Assembly: GCA_035196065.1 (NCBI GenBank)
Contig: CP136575.1
Coordinates: forward strand, 2,768,769 to 2,832,768
Length of the DNA: 64,000 nt
Origin: Sphingobium sp.
GTDB lineage: Bacteria; Pseudomonadota; Alphaproteobacteria; Sphingomonadales; Sphingomonadaceae
Direction of reading: 5' to 3'
Made by a program: the position numbers and the translations under genes. This document shows positions 34,065 through 43,544 of the stretch, piece after piece (position 1 is the first letter of the stretch; each line of letters begins with the position of its first letter). Below the pieces are notes generated by a model, which made no database searches, was not told the origin of the DNA, and worked only from the letters and a program-made list of their open reading frames with translations.

Positions 34065-35555
34065 TCAATAAGAAACGATCTTCACCTTCTGGCCGGCGGT
34101 CAGCTTGGCAGAACCCGTGAGTCCGTTAAGCGCAAGGAACCGTTCCGTCTGAAAGGTCCGGTAAGCCATGCGGGCTGCCAGCGTGGCGACACTATCCGAC
34201 CTGCCAACCGTTACAACACGGATTTTGCGTGGCTTTATCGCCGATGCCTCATTCGCAGTCATGCGCGCGACGCTGCTATACATGGAATCAAATGGCGACC
34301 CGTTCGAGGGCGTAATGGTGACGAAATGAAACGCCTGGTTGGCACCCCATTCATAGGCAAAAACGGTCAGCCGCACCGTCCCCGATTGCTGCGTGTTGAC
34401 ATTGGCTGACGCATAAAAGGCAGGAATACCATTCACGGTTGTCGTCTGGACCTGGCCATAATCCACTTTTTGCTGGTCACCGACAACGGCCTTGAACGCC
34501 GCATCGACATAGGCGCGTCGATCACCGTTAAAGGCCTGCGTCGTGAACAGCCCTTTTCCGCCATTACCGTTGATCGTCACCGCCTGCGACCCGTTCGACA
34601 TGCCGAAACCCTGCGGAACGGAAAATTTCAGGCGAAGGTCAGGATGCAGGAATTCATTGCCTTCGATCACGCCTTCGCGCGGATCGTCATCATACATCAG
34701 CCCGTCAATCGCGCGCAGATGCGCATCGGCATTACGCAAGGTGCTTGCCGGATACTTTCGTGCATTATTTGCCGCGCGCACGACGCGCCGCGCCGGGTCC
34801 GGGTGGGTGCTGGCCCATTCGGGAATGGAATGCCCGTTTATGCCGGCAACCTTAGCGTCCACCGCCGTTTGCAATGCCAGTGAATTGAGCATCGACGACA
34901 AGGCTGTCGGATCATAGCCTGCCCTGCTGAGATACTGGATACCCAGATCGTCCGCCTGTTCCTCCTGGCTGCGCGAATAGCTCAAGGTAAAAAGCTGTGC
35001 GATCGTCCCCGAATAATCGCGCGCCGCGCCGCCGAGGATGCCAGCAATCCCGCCCCTATCACCCAAAAGCGCGCCGCCAATCGATCCAACGGCGCCCAAA
35101 ATATTGGCGATCGTGGCCCGTTGCTGGCGTTTGCGGCTGTGCCGTGCCGCCGTGTGGCCCACTTCATGGCCAAGGACACCCGCCATTTCAGCTTCGCTAT
35201 TGCACAGCGCCGCCAATTGCCGAGTGATGTAAACATAGCCGCCCTCAATCGCCAAAGCGTTGTTAACAGCCGAATTCAGGAAGGTGACGGTAAAATCCTG
35301 TTCTGCGGTGGCCAAACCCGATTGAAGCGCAATTTTCTTTCCCACACGTTCGACATAGGCCGTCTGCGGGCTTTGATAGGCGCCGCCAAATTCCTTCAAT
35401 ATCTCGGGATGCAGTTTCGCGCCGGTCGCCTTTTCCTGCGCGGAAAAAGGCAAGGGCGCCCTTGCCGCTTTCTGGTTCGATGCCAAAGCACCATTGTTGG
35501 TGACGCAGGCAACCAGACTTGTCGTTGCCAATACCAATAAGATTTTGCGTCCCAT
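34065..35555 (-). CDS. M48-family metalloprotease lipoprotein with LysM-like C-terminus
   Basis: A 496-residue BepA/YfgC-like protease, probably anchored in the outer membrane by lipobox LVACVTN (Cys 17). The zinc site is HEVGHTAARH (about 129-138), with the third ligand glutamate in SRSQEEQADDLGIQYL. The second half is a domain of unknown role, and the last 55 residues resemble a LysM module (VGRSDSVATLAARM...LNGLTGSAKLTAGQKVKI). Such proteases take part in outer-membrane quality control. It lies about 100 nt downstream of accA in the same direction. Confidence 0.9.
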   Translation of the reverse strand: MGRKILLVLATTSLVACVTNNGALASNQKAARAPLPFSAQEKATGAKLHPEILKEFGGAYQSPQTAYVERVGKKIALQSGLATAEQDFTVTFLNSAVNNALAIEGGYVYITRQLAALCNSEAEMAGVLGHEVGHTAARHSRKRQQRATIANILGAVGSIGGALLGDRGGIAGILGGAARDYSGTIAQLFTLSYSRSQEEQADDLGIQYLSRAGYDPTALSSMLNSLALQTAVDAKVAGINGHSIPEWASTHPDPARRVVRAANNARKYPASTLRNADAHLRAIDGLMYDDDPREGVIEGNEFLHPDLRLKFSVPQGFGMSNGSQAVTINGNGGKGLFTTQAFNGDRRAYVDAAFKAVVGDQQKVDYGQVQTTTVNGIPAFYASANVNTQQSGTVRLTVFAYEWGANQAFHFVTITPSNGSPFDSMYSSVARMTANEASAIKPRKIRVVTVGRSDSVATLAARMAYRTFQTERFLALNGLTGSAKLTAGQKVKIVSY

Positions 35556-35656
35556 GCCCGACTCCTTTGACTAACAAACAGATGTTAGCATGGTTGAGCG
35601 CGAAAAGAGGTAAATTGTTCCGTCAGTTGCCAGACGGCAAAATCAGCGGCAGCGGA

Positions 35657-36604
35657 TCAGAATTGTCCCATCGCCAGGAATTTTTCATGCCGGCCTCGGC
35701 GAATGTCGGCCGCATCGCGCCCGTCAAATTCCTTTAGCGCAGAACCGATCGCGCGGCCGAGATTGGCACAGGCCATGGCATGATCGCGATGCGCGCCGCC
35801 AACGGGTTCCGGCACAATGGTATCAATCACGCCAAGCGACTTCAGATCGGCCGCCGTCATTTTCATTGCCTGCGCGGCATCGGGCGCGCGATCATTGGTG
35901 CGCCACAGGATCGAGGCGCAGCCTTCAGGCGAAATCACCGAATAGACCGCATGTTCGAACATCAATATCTGGTTGGCAGCGGCCAACGCAACCGCGCCGC
36001 CCGATCCGCCTTCCCCGACAATGCAGGCGATCATCGGCACGCCCAACTGCAGGCATTTTTCGGTCGAACGGGCAATCGCCTCGGCCTGCCCGCGTTCTTC
36101 TGCCTGCACCCCGGGAAAGGCACCCGACGTATCGACGAGCGAAACGACGGGAAGGCCAAAACGGTCGGCCAGTTCCATAAGGCGGATCGCTTTGCGATAG
36201 CCTTCGGGCTTACCCATGCCGAAATTATGGCGAAGGCGGCTTTCGGTATCATCGCCCTTTTCATGCCCGATCAGCACCATGCGCCGGTCGCCCATGCGAG
36301 CCAGCCCACCTAGGATCGCCTTGTCTTCGGCAAAGGCCCGATCACCGGCCAAGGGAAGGAAATCGTCAAATAGGGTCGCAACGAAATGCTTGAAATGCGG
36401 GCGTTCAGGATGGCGCGCGACCTGCGTTTTCTGCCAAGGCGTCAGTTTCGCATAGGTATCGGTCAACAGCTTGTCGGCCTTGGCGCGCAGCTTTGCGATC
36501 TCGCTGCTGGCGTCAATTTCGCTCTCCTCCGCCGTGTCCTGCAATTCCTGAATGCGGGCTTCGAGCGCGGCGACGGGCTTTTCGAAATCGAGATAGACTG
36601 TCAT
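35657..36604 (-). CDS. accA: Acetyl-CoA carboxylase carboxyltransferase subunit alpha
   Basis: A 315-residue subunit of the carboxyltransferase that makes malonyl-CoA for fatty acid synthesis. Typical segments are [21 protein letters not shown] at the start (19 residues shown as region), [36 protein letters not shown] and the oxyanion-hole glycines [11 protein letters not shown]. Length and ends are normal. It follows xerD by 31 nt on the same strand. Confidence 0.96.
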   Translation of the reverse strand: MTVYLDFEKPVAALEARIQELQDTAEESEIDASSEIAKLRAKADKLLTDTYAKLTPWQKTQVARHPERPHFKHFVATLFDDFLPLAGDRAFAEDKAILGGLARMGDRRMVLIGHEKGDDTESRLRHNFGMGKPEGYRKAIRLMELADRFGLPVVSLVDTSGAFPGVQAEERGQAEAIARSTEKCLQLGVPMIACIVGEGGSGGAVALAAANQILMFEHAVYSVISPEGCASILWRTNDRAPDAAQAMKMTAADLKSLGVIDTIVPEPVGGAHRDHAMACANLGRAIGSALKEFDGRDAADIRRGRHEKFLAMGQF

Positions 36605-36635
36605 GCCTCGCCGATAGAAGCTGCGCGCGGCGGGG

Positions 36636-37574
36636 TCAACGAGAGAGCGAATGTTTCGCCAATGGATGGCGCTGATTCACAAGTTCGACCAGCTTCGATG
36701 AGTCGACATGGGTATAGATTTGCGTCGTCGCAATGTCGGCATGGCCGAGCATGGCTTGTAGCGCCCGCAAATTGGCTCCGCCCGCCAAGAGATGCGTTGC
36801 AAATGCATGACGCAGCACGTGCGGACTGACTTTGGCTGGATCAATACCGGACTCAGCCGCCAGTTCGCGAATGATCTGAAACAGACGGATCCGGCTGATA
36901 TGAACATCCCCCTTGCCGGAAGCGCGGGCTGCGCGAGAAGGAAAGAGATATTTTGAATCCCTGGGTACAAAAGCATGCCAGGCCCCAACAGCATGTCGTG
37001 CCCGGTCGGAAATCGGAACCAACCGCTCTTTCCCGCCCTTGCCCGAAAGGATGATATAGGGTCTGTCACCAACAATCGACGTACGCGGAAGTGCCACCAA
37101 CTCGGACGCGCGTAATCCCGATCCATAAAGCAGTTCGACCAGCGCAGAGAGCCGGTAATCGAGCGGCGCCGGCTTCACCTTGGCAAGGCGCCCTTCGATT
37201 GTAGCGAACAGGGCTTCGACTTCGCCGGTGTCGAGCACCTTGGGCAATGCGCGGATCTGAGTAGGCCGCGGAAGCGCGGACGAAGGATTATCGCTGCGCA
37301 TCCCCTCTTCCTCCAAAAAGGCGAAGAAACCCCTGAGCGCTGCCGCTTTGCGCGCGACCGAGCTGTTGGCCAGATGGCTCCAGCCGGCAATAAGGATCGC
37401 AATCTTGTCCTTGGTGATCAAAGCCAATTGACCGGCAAGCATATCCGAAGCTGCTTCAAGATCGCTGCGATAGGCCAATAATGTATTGCGCGCGACGCCG
37501 CGCTCAGCCGCCAGCATCTCGAGGAAGCGTTCGATCAGGCCCGCATCGGCGCATTGCTTTGCGGAATCGGGCAA
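36636..37574 (-). CDS. xerD: Tyrosine recombinase XerD
   Basis: A 312-residue site-specific recombinase for chromosome dimer resolution at dif. The N-terminal SAM-like DNA-binding domain spans about 10-95. Catalytic residues are arginine in [12 protein letters not shown], lysine in [10 protein letters not shown], HxxR in [14 protein letters not shown], histidine in [10 protein letters not shown] and the nucleophile tyrosine in IYTHV. The start is TTG, 5 nt after the upstream stop with GGAG about 9 nt before. Assignment as XerD rather than XerC rests on sequence and its position next to accA. Confidence 0.9.
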   Translation of the reverse strand: MPDSAKQCADAGLIERFLEMLAAERGVARNTLLAYRSDLEAASDMLAGQLALITKDKIAILIAGWSHLANSSVARKAAALRGFFAFLEEEGMRSDNPSSALPRPTQIRALPKVLDTGEVEALFATIEGRLAKVKPAPLDYRLSALVELLYGSGLRASELVALPRTSIVGDRPYIILSGKGGKERLVPISDRARHAVGAWHAFVPRDSKYLFPSRAARASGKGDVHISRIRLFQIIRELAAESGIDPAKVSPHVLRHAFATHLLAGGANLRALQAMLGHADIATTQIYTHVDSSKLVELVNQRHPLAKHSLSR

Positions 37575-37579
37575 TCCGA

Positions 37580-39397
37580 TCAGCTCCAGCTGACCGCTTC
37601 AGCCGCGATCATTCGCGCTTCGCCATCAAGGCCAACTTTTCGCAAGGCGCGAACGATATGGTATAGGTGGTGCGGTGGGACATCCGACCAACCCGATCCC
37701 TGCAACCCTGCAGCAACAAGCAGAACCACCGTACCGCTTTCGCCGCGATCAGCAGCCGCAGCGATCGCTCGGCTCCAGCTGTTTTCTTTACGCACATTGG
37801 CATTCAGCGTTTCCGAAAAATCTGCGATAGTGGCGCTTTCGACGCGCCCCAGCCCAGAAAGGGCGGCCAGCAGGAACTTCGAACGACGATAATCGGCGCT
37901 GTCATCATTGCCTTGGAAATCGCCCAGTTCGCCGCTGCTCACGCTGCCATTCCATCCTGGCGATGCTGCGGCAAGCAGCCCCCAACCAAGCGATCCGGTA
38001 TCGATCAATGATGCCCAGCGAACAGCCTGTTTATCGAATCCAGCAGACAGCATCGATGCAATCAACAGGTCCGCGTCACCTGCATAATCCTCATCAGGCG
38101 TGACCAGTGCCGCCGCACGTGCGGTCAATACCAGCAACGAACGACGCTCAACGTCACTGGCGGCACTGCCCCAGATATCGGCCATCGCCTCAACCTTGGC
38201 GGCGTTGGTTTCACCCGCATAGGCGGTGCGCAGCAATTCCGCACGATTGCGGGTTTCGCTGGTTACATCGGGGTCTTCAAATGCGATCGAATAGATGTCG
38301 ACCATTGCCCGGTTGGACAAGATGCCAAGCATTGCCGCTTCGGGTACGGCGCGCATCCGCGTTGCCAGCGTTGCAGTCGGCAATTGCGCCACCCAACCCG
38401 ACACATGACGACCAGCTTCATCATAAAGCCGCTGCGGCGGTTCAACCCCGGTCGCCTGGCCGATGCCATGCCGCCAGGTCGTAAAGCCGCGTGCATTTTC
38501 CCATTCAATCTTCACCGACCGTCGTCCTTGAACGCCAGCGCCTACCGCCTTTTCGCCGAGAAGATAGTCCGTGCCCTTCATCCAGCCGCGTGCCCGCGCC
38601 TGATTGAGAAGTGCGGTCGCCCGACCCTGTTCGCCTGCAAGCGAGGCGCAAATCGGCTGCGCCATTTTCCAGGTGGACTCGCCGGTGCGCTGGGCCGCCG
38701 CATCGGCCAGAGGGCACATTCCCGAAAGGTCGGCATTGGCCAAAAAGGTCGGCATCGCGACCTGATAGAGCCGTTTTGTATAGCGGTCAGGGTCAACCTG
38801 CTGGATCAACTGACGCGCCACCACGGCATCGCCCATACGCAGCAACAGCCAGCCACGCTCGGCCGTCCAATCGGCGCCGTTTATGTTGCGCGGTGTCAGC
38901 GTGCGACTGGCGAGCAGCCGGCGGGTCATGATCGTGCCCCAGCGCGAGGCCAGCGGCCCATTGGTTCGCTGCACCAACTGGGTCAGAAACTTGCCATCAA
39001 TCACGCCATAGGCATTGGCAGGAAAGCCGCCTGCGGCATCGGTAAACAACCCGACAGCCTTTAACGAACGGCGCGCAGTGGGCGGCACATCATAGCGCGG
39101 TTCGCTATCCTCGGCCTCTTCCTCGTCTCCCTTGTCTTCGGCAGTTGCATCGGTTGCCGCTGTGACAGCGCCGCCCTGCGCAGGATCGGTCGCGGTTGCC
39201 GGCGAAGGCGCTGCAGGCCTTTCCCCACCGGCGGCAGGCGCAGATGAAGGCGCACGAGCTGGGGGCGGCGCGGGATCATTGAACCCCGGCGGCAGAAGCG
39301 ATTCCGGACCCTGCTGGCCCCAAACCGGCAAGCTATAGACGAGTGCCGCCAAGCCTGCCGTCGCGCAAAGGGCTGCTGTAGCTCGCAACTTTGCCAT
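37580..39397 (-). CDS. Large exported alpha-helical protein, unknown function
   Basis: A 605-residue protein with a signal peptide (LRATAALCATAGLAALVYSL, cleavage near VWG-Q), a Pro/Ala-rich low-complexity stretch (about 30-75) and an acidic patch (DKGDEEEAEDSE, about 88-99). About 500 residues of Ala/Leu-rich helices follow, with sequence such as GDAVVARQLIQQVD and TALLNQARARG that suggests TPR-like hairpins. I do not recognise the family. It begins 1 nt after a small membrane protein gene and precedes xerD by 5 nt, so the three are probably one transcript. A scaffold or cell-envelope role is possible but unproven. Confidence 0.75.
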   Translation of the reverse strand: MAKLRATAALCATAGLAALVYSLPVWGQQGPESLLPPGFNDPAPPPARAPSSAPAAGGERPAAPSPATATDPAQGGAVTAATDATAEDKGDEEEAEDSEPRYDVPPTARRSLKAVGLFTDAAGGFPANAYGVIDGKFLTQLVQRTNGPLASRWGTIMTRRLLASRTLTPRNINGADWTAERGWLLLRMGDAVVARQLIQQVDPDRYTKRLYQVAMPTFLANADLSGMCPLADAAAQRTGESTWKMAQPICASLAGEQGRATALLNQARARGWMKGTDYLLGEKAVGAGVQGRRSVKIEWENARGFTTWRHGIGQATGVEPPQRLYDEAGRHVSGWVAQLPTATLATRMRAVPEAAMLGILSNRAMVDIYSIAFEDPDVTSETRNRAELLRTAYAGETNAAKVEAMADIWGSAASDVERRSLLVLTARAAALVTPDEDYAGDADLLIASMLSAGFDKQAVRWASLIDTGSLGWGLLAAASPGWNGSVSSGELGDFQGNDDSADYRRSKFLLAALSGLGRVESATIADFSETLNANVRKENSWSRAIAAAADRGESGTVVLLVAAGLQGSGWSDVPPHHLYHIVRALRKVGLDGEARMIAAEAVSWS

Positions 39398-39398
39398 G

Positions 39399-39575
39399 TC
39401 AGTTTTCCGAACTCTCTCCGTTGCTGCCAGCCTTTATTCCAGGCTGGACTTCGATCTGGACCCGTTTTTGCGTTTGTTCGCTGCCAAGCCATTCGAAGAA
39501 AAACAGCGCCGCGACAAGTATAATCAGCACCGCCAAAGCCATCGATGTAATCCGGAACCTAGGCACTAACTGCAC
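39399..39575 (-). CDS. Small single-helix membrane protein
   Basis: A 58-residue protein starting at GTG (39575) directly after GGAGGAAAA. Positive residues (VPRFRITS) precede one strong transmembrane helix (MALAVLIILVAALFFFEWL, 12-30), then a polar tail (GSEQTQKRVQIEVQPGIKAG) ends SSEN. An internal ATG at 39542 is an alternative start. Its stop is 1 nt from the start of the 605-residue exported protein, implying coupled translation. A long overlapping frame continues upstream into aroK, but only this part looks real. Confidence 0.65.
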   Translation of the reverse strand: MQLVPRFRITSMALAVLIILVAALFFFEWLGSEQTQKRVQIEVQPGIKAGSNGESSEN

Positions 39576-39609
39576 TTTTCCTCCTTTTTCCGTTATTCGG
39601 CAAAAGGCT

Positions 39610-39637
39610 TTGCGGGTAGAATTACCCGATATATAGG
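39610..39637 (+). promoter_or_regulatory. Candidate aroK promoter with an operator-like palindrome in its spacer
   Basis: TTGCGG (39610-39615), 16 nt, TATAGG (39632-39637) is a plausible sigma-70 pair. The spacer holds the perfect palindrome CGGGTA-GAAT-TACCCG (39613-39628). Transcription would begin near 39644, only a few bases before the ATG at 39648, so the transcript may be nearly leaderless. There is no Shine-Dalgarno. Confidence 0.4.
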
Positions 39638-39647
39638 CCGCATCGCA

Positions 39648-40193
39648 ATGATTTCGGATAGCAACAGCACAAGTGTTACAAGTCGACATAATGATCGGCC
39701 GATCGTGCTTGTCGGCATGATGGGCGTTGGAAAATCGACTATAGGCAAGATGCTGGCCAGCAGCCTTGGCATCGAGTTTGTCGATTCCGACGATGAAATC
39801 GAAAAAGCAGCCGGTATGAAGATTGCCGAAATCTTTGAACGTTCGGGCGAAGATGGGTTCCGTGATGGCGAGCGGCGGGTGATTGCGCGGTTGATCAGCG
39901 AGGAGCCCAAGGTCATTGCAACCGGTGGCGGCGCGTTTGTAAACGAACAGACCCGCGCGCTCATCAAAGAACAGTGTATCTCGGTCTGGATCGACGCCGA
40001 TATCGACATATTGGTGGAGCGAGTCGCCCGCCGCAGTCACCGCCCCTTGCTCGTTGGCCGTGATCCGCGCGAAGTATTGACTGAATTGTCGGTTAAGCGG
40101 ACGCCATTTTACGAGCAGGCGGACATTCATGTACGCAGCGATTCGGGGCCGCACGCCCGCACCGTCAATTCGATATTGGAGGCACTTGCCTGA
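39648..40193 (+). CDS. aroK: Shikimate kinase
   Basis: A 181-residue kinase phosphorylating shikimate at the 3-hydroxyl in the chorismate pathway. Walker A is GMMGVGKSTIG (about 24-34); shikimate-binding residues are in DSDDEIE, FRDGERR and ATGGGAF; the lid is around RRSHRPLL. Its stop overlaps the start of aroB (TGATG), the usual aroK-aroB operon. Confidence 0.96.
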   Translation: MISDSNSTSVTSRHNDRPIVLVGMMGVGKSTIGKMLASSLGIEFVDSDDEIEKAAGMKIAEIFERSGEDGFRDGERRVIARLISEEPKVIATGGGAFVNEQTRALIKEQCISVWIDADIDILVERVARRSHRPLLVGRDPREVLTELSVKRTPFYEQADIHVRSDSGPHARTVNSILEALA

Positions 40194-41299
40194 TGGAACG
40201 CGTGAAAGTCGATCTGAAAGGTGCCCCTTATGATATCTTGATCGGCGAAGGGCTGATCGACGGGGCGGCCCAACATCTTTCATCGCTTGCCCGTAGCGGA
40301 CGATTTCTGCTGGTGACCGACAGCGACGTTGCAGTCCATGTCCTTCCGCGTTTCAGCGCGGCAATGGCAGGTGCGGGTCTGGCTCTGGAAGTCCATCAAC
40401 TGCCTGCAGGTGAGGGTTCGAAAAACTGGGCCGAACTGGAGCGGCTGGTCGATTGGCTGCTTTCGCGACATGTCGAGCGCAGCGACCATATCATCGCGCT
40501 GGGCGGCGGTGTGGTCGGCGATATTACCGGCTTTGCCGCCCATATCGTGAAGCGCGGCTGCCATTTCGTGCAGGTCCCGACAAGTTTGCTGGCACAGGTT
40601 GACAGCAGCGTTGGTGGCAAGACCGCCATTAACTGCGGCGCTGGCAAAAATCTGGTCGGTGCATTCCATCAACCCTCGCTGGTATTGATCGATCCAACGG
40701 TGCTTGAAACACTGCCTCGGCGCGAGCTCGGTGCGGGCTATGCAGAGGTGGTCAAATATGGCCTGATCGACGCGCCCGAATTTTTCGATTGGTGCGAAAC
40801 CAATCTCGACACCTTCATGGCGGGTAATGCCGAGGCACGCCGCTATGCGATCGCCCGATCAGTCGAGGCCAAGGCTCGTATTGTCGCGGCCGATGAAAAG
40901 GAATTGAACGGCACGCGGGCACTGCTCAATCTTGGCCACACCTTCGGCCATGCGCTTGAGGCCGAGACCGGCTATTGCGACACCTTACTGCATGGCGAAG
41001 GCGTTGCCGCAGGCATGGCGCTTGCTTTTCGTTATTCGGTAAGGCGAGGTCATTGCCCTGCCGTCGATGCAGAACGCGTTACCGCGCATCTCGAACGGGC
41101 GGGACTGCCGACAAGCCTTCGCACAGCGCATGTCGATGCGAGCGGCGCGCGCCTTGTCGAACATATGCTCCATGACAAGAAAAAGAGCGGGGGCACTCTG
41201 CCCTTCCTGCTGGCAAACGGGATTGGCAAAACCTTCCTCGCGCGCGATGTTGACCTTGCCGATGTTGCGGAATTCCTGGACGAAGAACGCGCCCGCTAA
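40193..41299 (+). CDS. aroB: 3-dehydroquinate synthase
   Basis: A 368-residue NAD- and zinc-dependent cyclase converting DAHP to 3-dehydroquinate, the second step of the shikimate pathway. GGGVVGDITGFAAHIVKRG binds NAD, VPTSLLAQVDSSVGGKTAIN is the substrate loop, and zinc ligands lie in AEVVKYG, LGHTFGHALE and HGEGVAAGM. It converges on the Kef-type antiporter with a 4-nt overlap. Confidence 0.96.
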   Translation: MERVKVDLKGAPYDILIGEGLIDGAAQHLSSLARSGRFLLVTDSDVAVHVLPRFSAAMAGAGLALEVHQLPAGEGSKNWAELERLVDWLLSRHVERSDHIIALGGGVVGDITGFAAHIVKRGCHFVQVPTSLLAQVDSSVGGKTAINCGAGKNLVGAFHQPSLVLIDPTVLETLPRRELGAGYAEVVKYGLIDAPEFFDWCETNLDTFMAGNAEARRYAIARSVEAKARIVAADEKELNGTRALLNLGHTFGHALEAETGYCDTLLHGEGVAAGMALAFRYSVRRGHCPAVDAERVTAHLERAGLPTSLRTAHVDASGARLVEHMLHDKKKSGGTLPFLLANGIGKTFLARDVDLADVAEFLDEERAR

Positions 41300-43077
41300 C
41301 CCTTGTCGAGTGCGAAATCGTCGGAGTCGTCACCGCCAAAGCTATGCTGCGCCCCGGCATGCATATTGCCGCTTGCAAATTGTTCGGCCAGTCGCGTTCC
41401 ATCGCGACGGCGAAACTCATCAACGGCCTGCATCACGGCGGAGTCACTGGCGCCCAATTCGAGCAATGCCTGCTGAGCCATGCTGATTGACGATTCGAAA
41501 ACCTCGCGCGTTACCCGCAGACCGCCATCCGGCATCAGCGCAAGCGCCTGCCGCCGGTCATAGGCGCGGACAAAGATGCGGGCCTTAGGAAAGTGGTGAC
41601 GCAGCGGTTCGAGTGTCTCTGCATCGAGTTCACGATCATCGATGCAAAAAAATATCGCGCAGGCTTCGGCTGCCCCCGCCCGTTCGAGGAGATCGATTCG
41701 CGTACCATCGCCGTAAAAGACCTGCCGTCCGAATATCTGGCTCCGCTCAATCTGCTGCGGCTTGATGTCGATCATCGTCACTTGATGGCCGCCCGCCTGC
41801 ATGATCTGTGTCACCGTCTGGCCAAAACGGCCCTGCCCGACGACGATGACATTGGATGGTGGCGCCGCAGCCGGGTCGACCAGAACGACATTGCTTTCAT
41901 ACCGTTCCCGAGCCAGTCGCTGCGCAAGGATCATCAGGAATGGCGTGGTCGCCATTGACAGGGTGATGATCGCGCCAAACAGGCTCGCGGCTTCCGGCTC
42001 GACAAGCAGCGCCCCTTGCGATGCAGCAAATAGTACAAAACCAAATTCACCGCCCTGGCTCAACAGCAGCGCCATGACGATTGAAGGCCGGTTGCCCAGG
42101 CCGAAAAGCCGACCCAGCCCAAAAATGATCGCGGTTTTCACCGCCACAAGGGTGGCCGCCAATCCGACAATCAACAACGGCTCTGCGATGATCACATCAA
42201 GGTCGAGCATCATGCCCACGGCAAGGAAAAACAGCCCCAACAATATCGATCTGAACGGATCGATATCGGCTTCAAGCTCATGCCTGTAAGGCGAATCCGC
42301 CAGCATGACCCCCGCGACAAATGCGCCCAACGCCGCAGATACACCGATTGATTGCATCAGCGCCGCACTGGCACACACGGCAAAAAGGCCGGTCACGATG
42401 AAAAGCTCTCGCTCCGACACTCGGCCGACCAAGCGAAGCAATGGCGAGAGGATATAGCGCCCCGCAAGGATCAGACCGGCAATCGCCAGCACCGCATAAA
42501 TGGCGAGGAGAAACCCGCTTGGTGCGCCCTCGGCGGCAGGGGCACGCGACAATGCGGCAACAATTGTCAACAGCGGGACGATCGAAATGTCCTGAAACAG
42601 CAGGATCGCAAAACTCTTTTCGCCATAGTCGGTTTTCAGCCGTCCCCGCGATTGCAGCAGCGGCAATACCTGCGCGGTTGAACTCAACCCCAGCGGAAGG
42701 CCGAGCACCAATGCAGCCTGCCAACTGAAGGGCAGGACGAAGGAGATGATCGCAAACATGGCAAGGCCGCACAGCGCCACCTGCAATGGACCGAACAGCA
42801 ATATGTCGCGCCGCATCAACCACAAACGGGATGGCGACAGTTCAAGCCCGACAAGAAAGAGCAGCAAGATGATGCCAACCTCGGCAAAACCGAGAATGGT
42901 TTCCGGATCACCCGATAGGCCAAGCCCGTCAGGGCCAATCACGATCCCGGCAACGAGATAACCAAGAACCGCACCGAGGCCGAGTTTGCGGAACAACAGG
43001 ACCGCCACCAATGCGGCACCAAGCAGAAGTGCAGCGCCGGTCAGCAGGTCGGTAAGGAAATGATGGCCTTCCGCCAT
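41296..43077 (-). CDS. CPA2-family cation:proton antiporter with RCK domain (Kef-type)
   Basis: A 593-residue inner-membrane protein with about twelve helices (residues 1-385; LLLGAALVAVLLFRKLG, GDPETILGFAEVGIILLLFLVG as region) followed by a TrkA-N/RCK domain with the NAD-binding motif VVGQGRFGQTV (about 407). Conserved antiporter segments GAFVAGVMLADSPY and LSQGGEFGFVLF are present. It is probably a potassium/proton antiporter gated by the nucleotide domain, as in KefB/KefC. It overlaps the preceding IscU/NifU-like gene by 1 nt. Confidence 0.9.
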   Translation of the reverse strand: MAEGHHFLTDLLTGAALLLGAALVAVLLFRKLGLGAVLGYLVAGIVIGPDGLGLSGDPETILGFAEVGIILLLFLVGLELSPSRLWLMRRDILLFGPLQVALCGLAMFAIISFVLPFSWQAALVLGLPLGLSSTAQVLPLLQSRGRLKTDYGEKSFAILLFQDISIVPLLTIVAALSRAPAAEGAPSGFLLAIYAVLAIAGLILAGRYILSPLLRLVGRVSERELFIVTGLFAVCASAALMQSIGVSAALGAFVAGVMLADSPYRHELEADIDPFRSILLGLFFLAVGMMLDLDVIIAEPLLIVGLAATLVAVKTAIIFGLGRLFGLGNRPSIVMALLLSQGGEFGFVLFAASQGALLVEPEAASLFGAIITLSMATTPFLMILAQRLARERYESNVVLVDPAAAPPSNVIVVGQGRFGQTVTQIMQAGGHQVTMIDIKPQQIERSQIFGRQVFYGDGTRIDLLERAGAAEACAIFFCIDDRELDAETLEPLRHHFPKARIFVRAYDRRQALALMPDGGLRVTREVFESSISMAQQALLELGASDSAVMQAVDEFRRRDGTRLAEQFASGNMHAGAQHSFGGDDSDDFALDKG

Positions 43078-43544
43078 CAGTCCGCCATGCTCAATGCGTC
43101 AAGCAAGGCATCATAAGGCAGCAGGATCGCCGCATGCCGCCCCGGATGGTCACGTGCAGGCGCGAAACAAGCAAGTTGCGGCCAAAGTGCGTCAAACGGC
43201 CCCGTCCCGGAAAGCGCCGCTGCCAGATCATTGCGCACCTTAGCAATCTCTTCTCTTGACCGGCCGGCCGCACCTTCCCGCAACAGCCCTGCAGACGCCT
43301 GCCCCAGCGCACATGCGCGGGCCCGAAAGGCCAGCGCTGCCACCTTGCCATCGGAAGCAACGCTGACATCGGCGGCAATCTCGCTGCCGCACACCGGCGA
43401 GCGGCGCGTGGCACTGCCATCGGCATCGGCAATACGGTCGCCATGTGGCAGCGATGCTGCCAGTCGCAAAATGTCGCGAGAGTAGAGGTCCGCCTTCGCT
43501 GTTTGCGCAGCCGTGCCTGACGCGTCAGCCTGCATTGTCTTCAT
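43077..43544 (-). CDS. IscU/NifU-like iron-sulfur scaffold-family protein
   Basis: A 155-residue protein resembling the NifU N-terminal/IscU fold. The three expected cysteines are seen in SPVCGSEI (about 51), ARACALGQASA (about 77) and LACFAPARDHPGR (about 124), so metal or cluster binding is plausible. The typical IscU segments around them are only partly conserved, so it may be a diverged scaffold or a general IscU-like protein. Its start overlaps the end of cvpA by about 20 nt in another frame. Confidence 0.75.
   Translation of the reverse strand: MKTMQADASGTAAQTAKADLYSRDILRLAASLPHGDRIADADGSATRRSPVCGSEIAADVSVASDGKVAALAFRARACALGQASAGLLREGAAGRSREEIAKVRNDLAAALSGTGPFDALWPQLACFAPARDHPGRHAAILLPYDALLDALSMAD

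Noticed and set aside
35597-35621. GGAAC-N16-CGCT upstream of the M48 gene (minus strand)
   Set aside because: The -10 element deviates from CGTT; one such near match is expected by chance.
39399-40283. 294-residue minus-strand frame across aroK
   Set aside because: Most of it is antisense to aroK; only the last 58 codons have a real ribosome site and a membrane helix, so only those are annotated.
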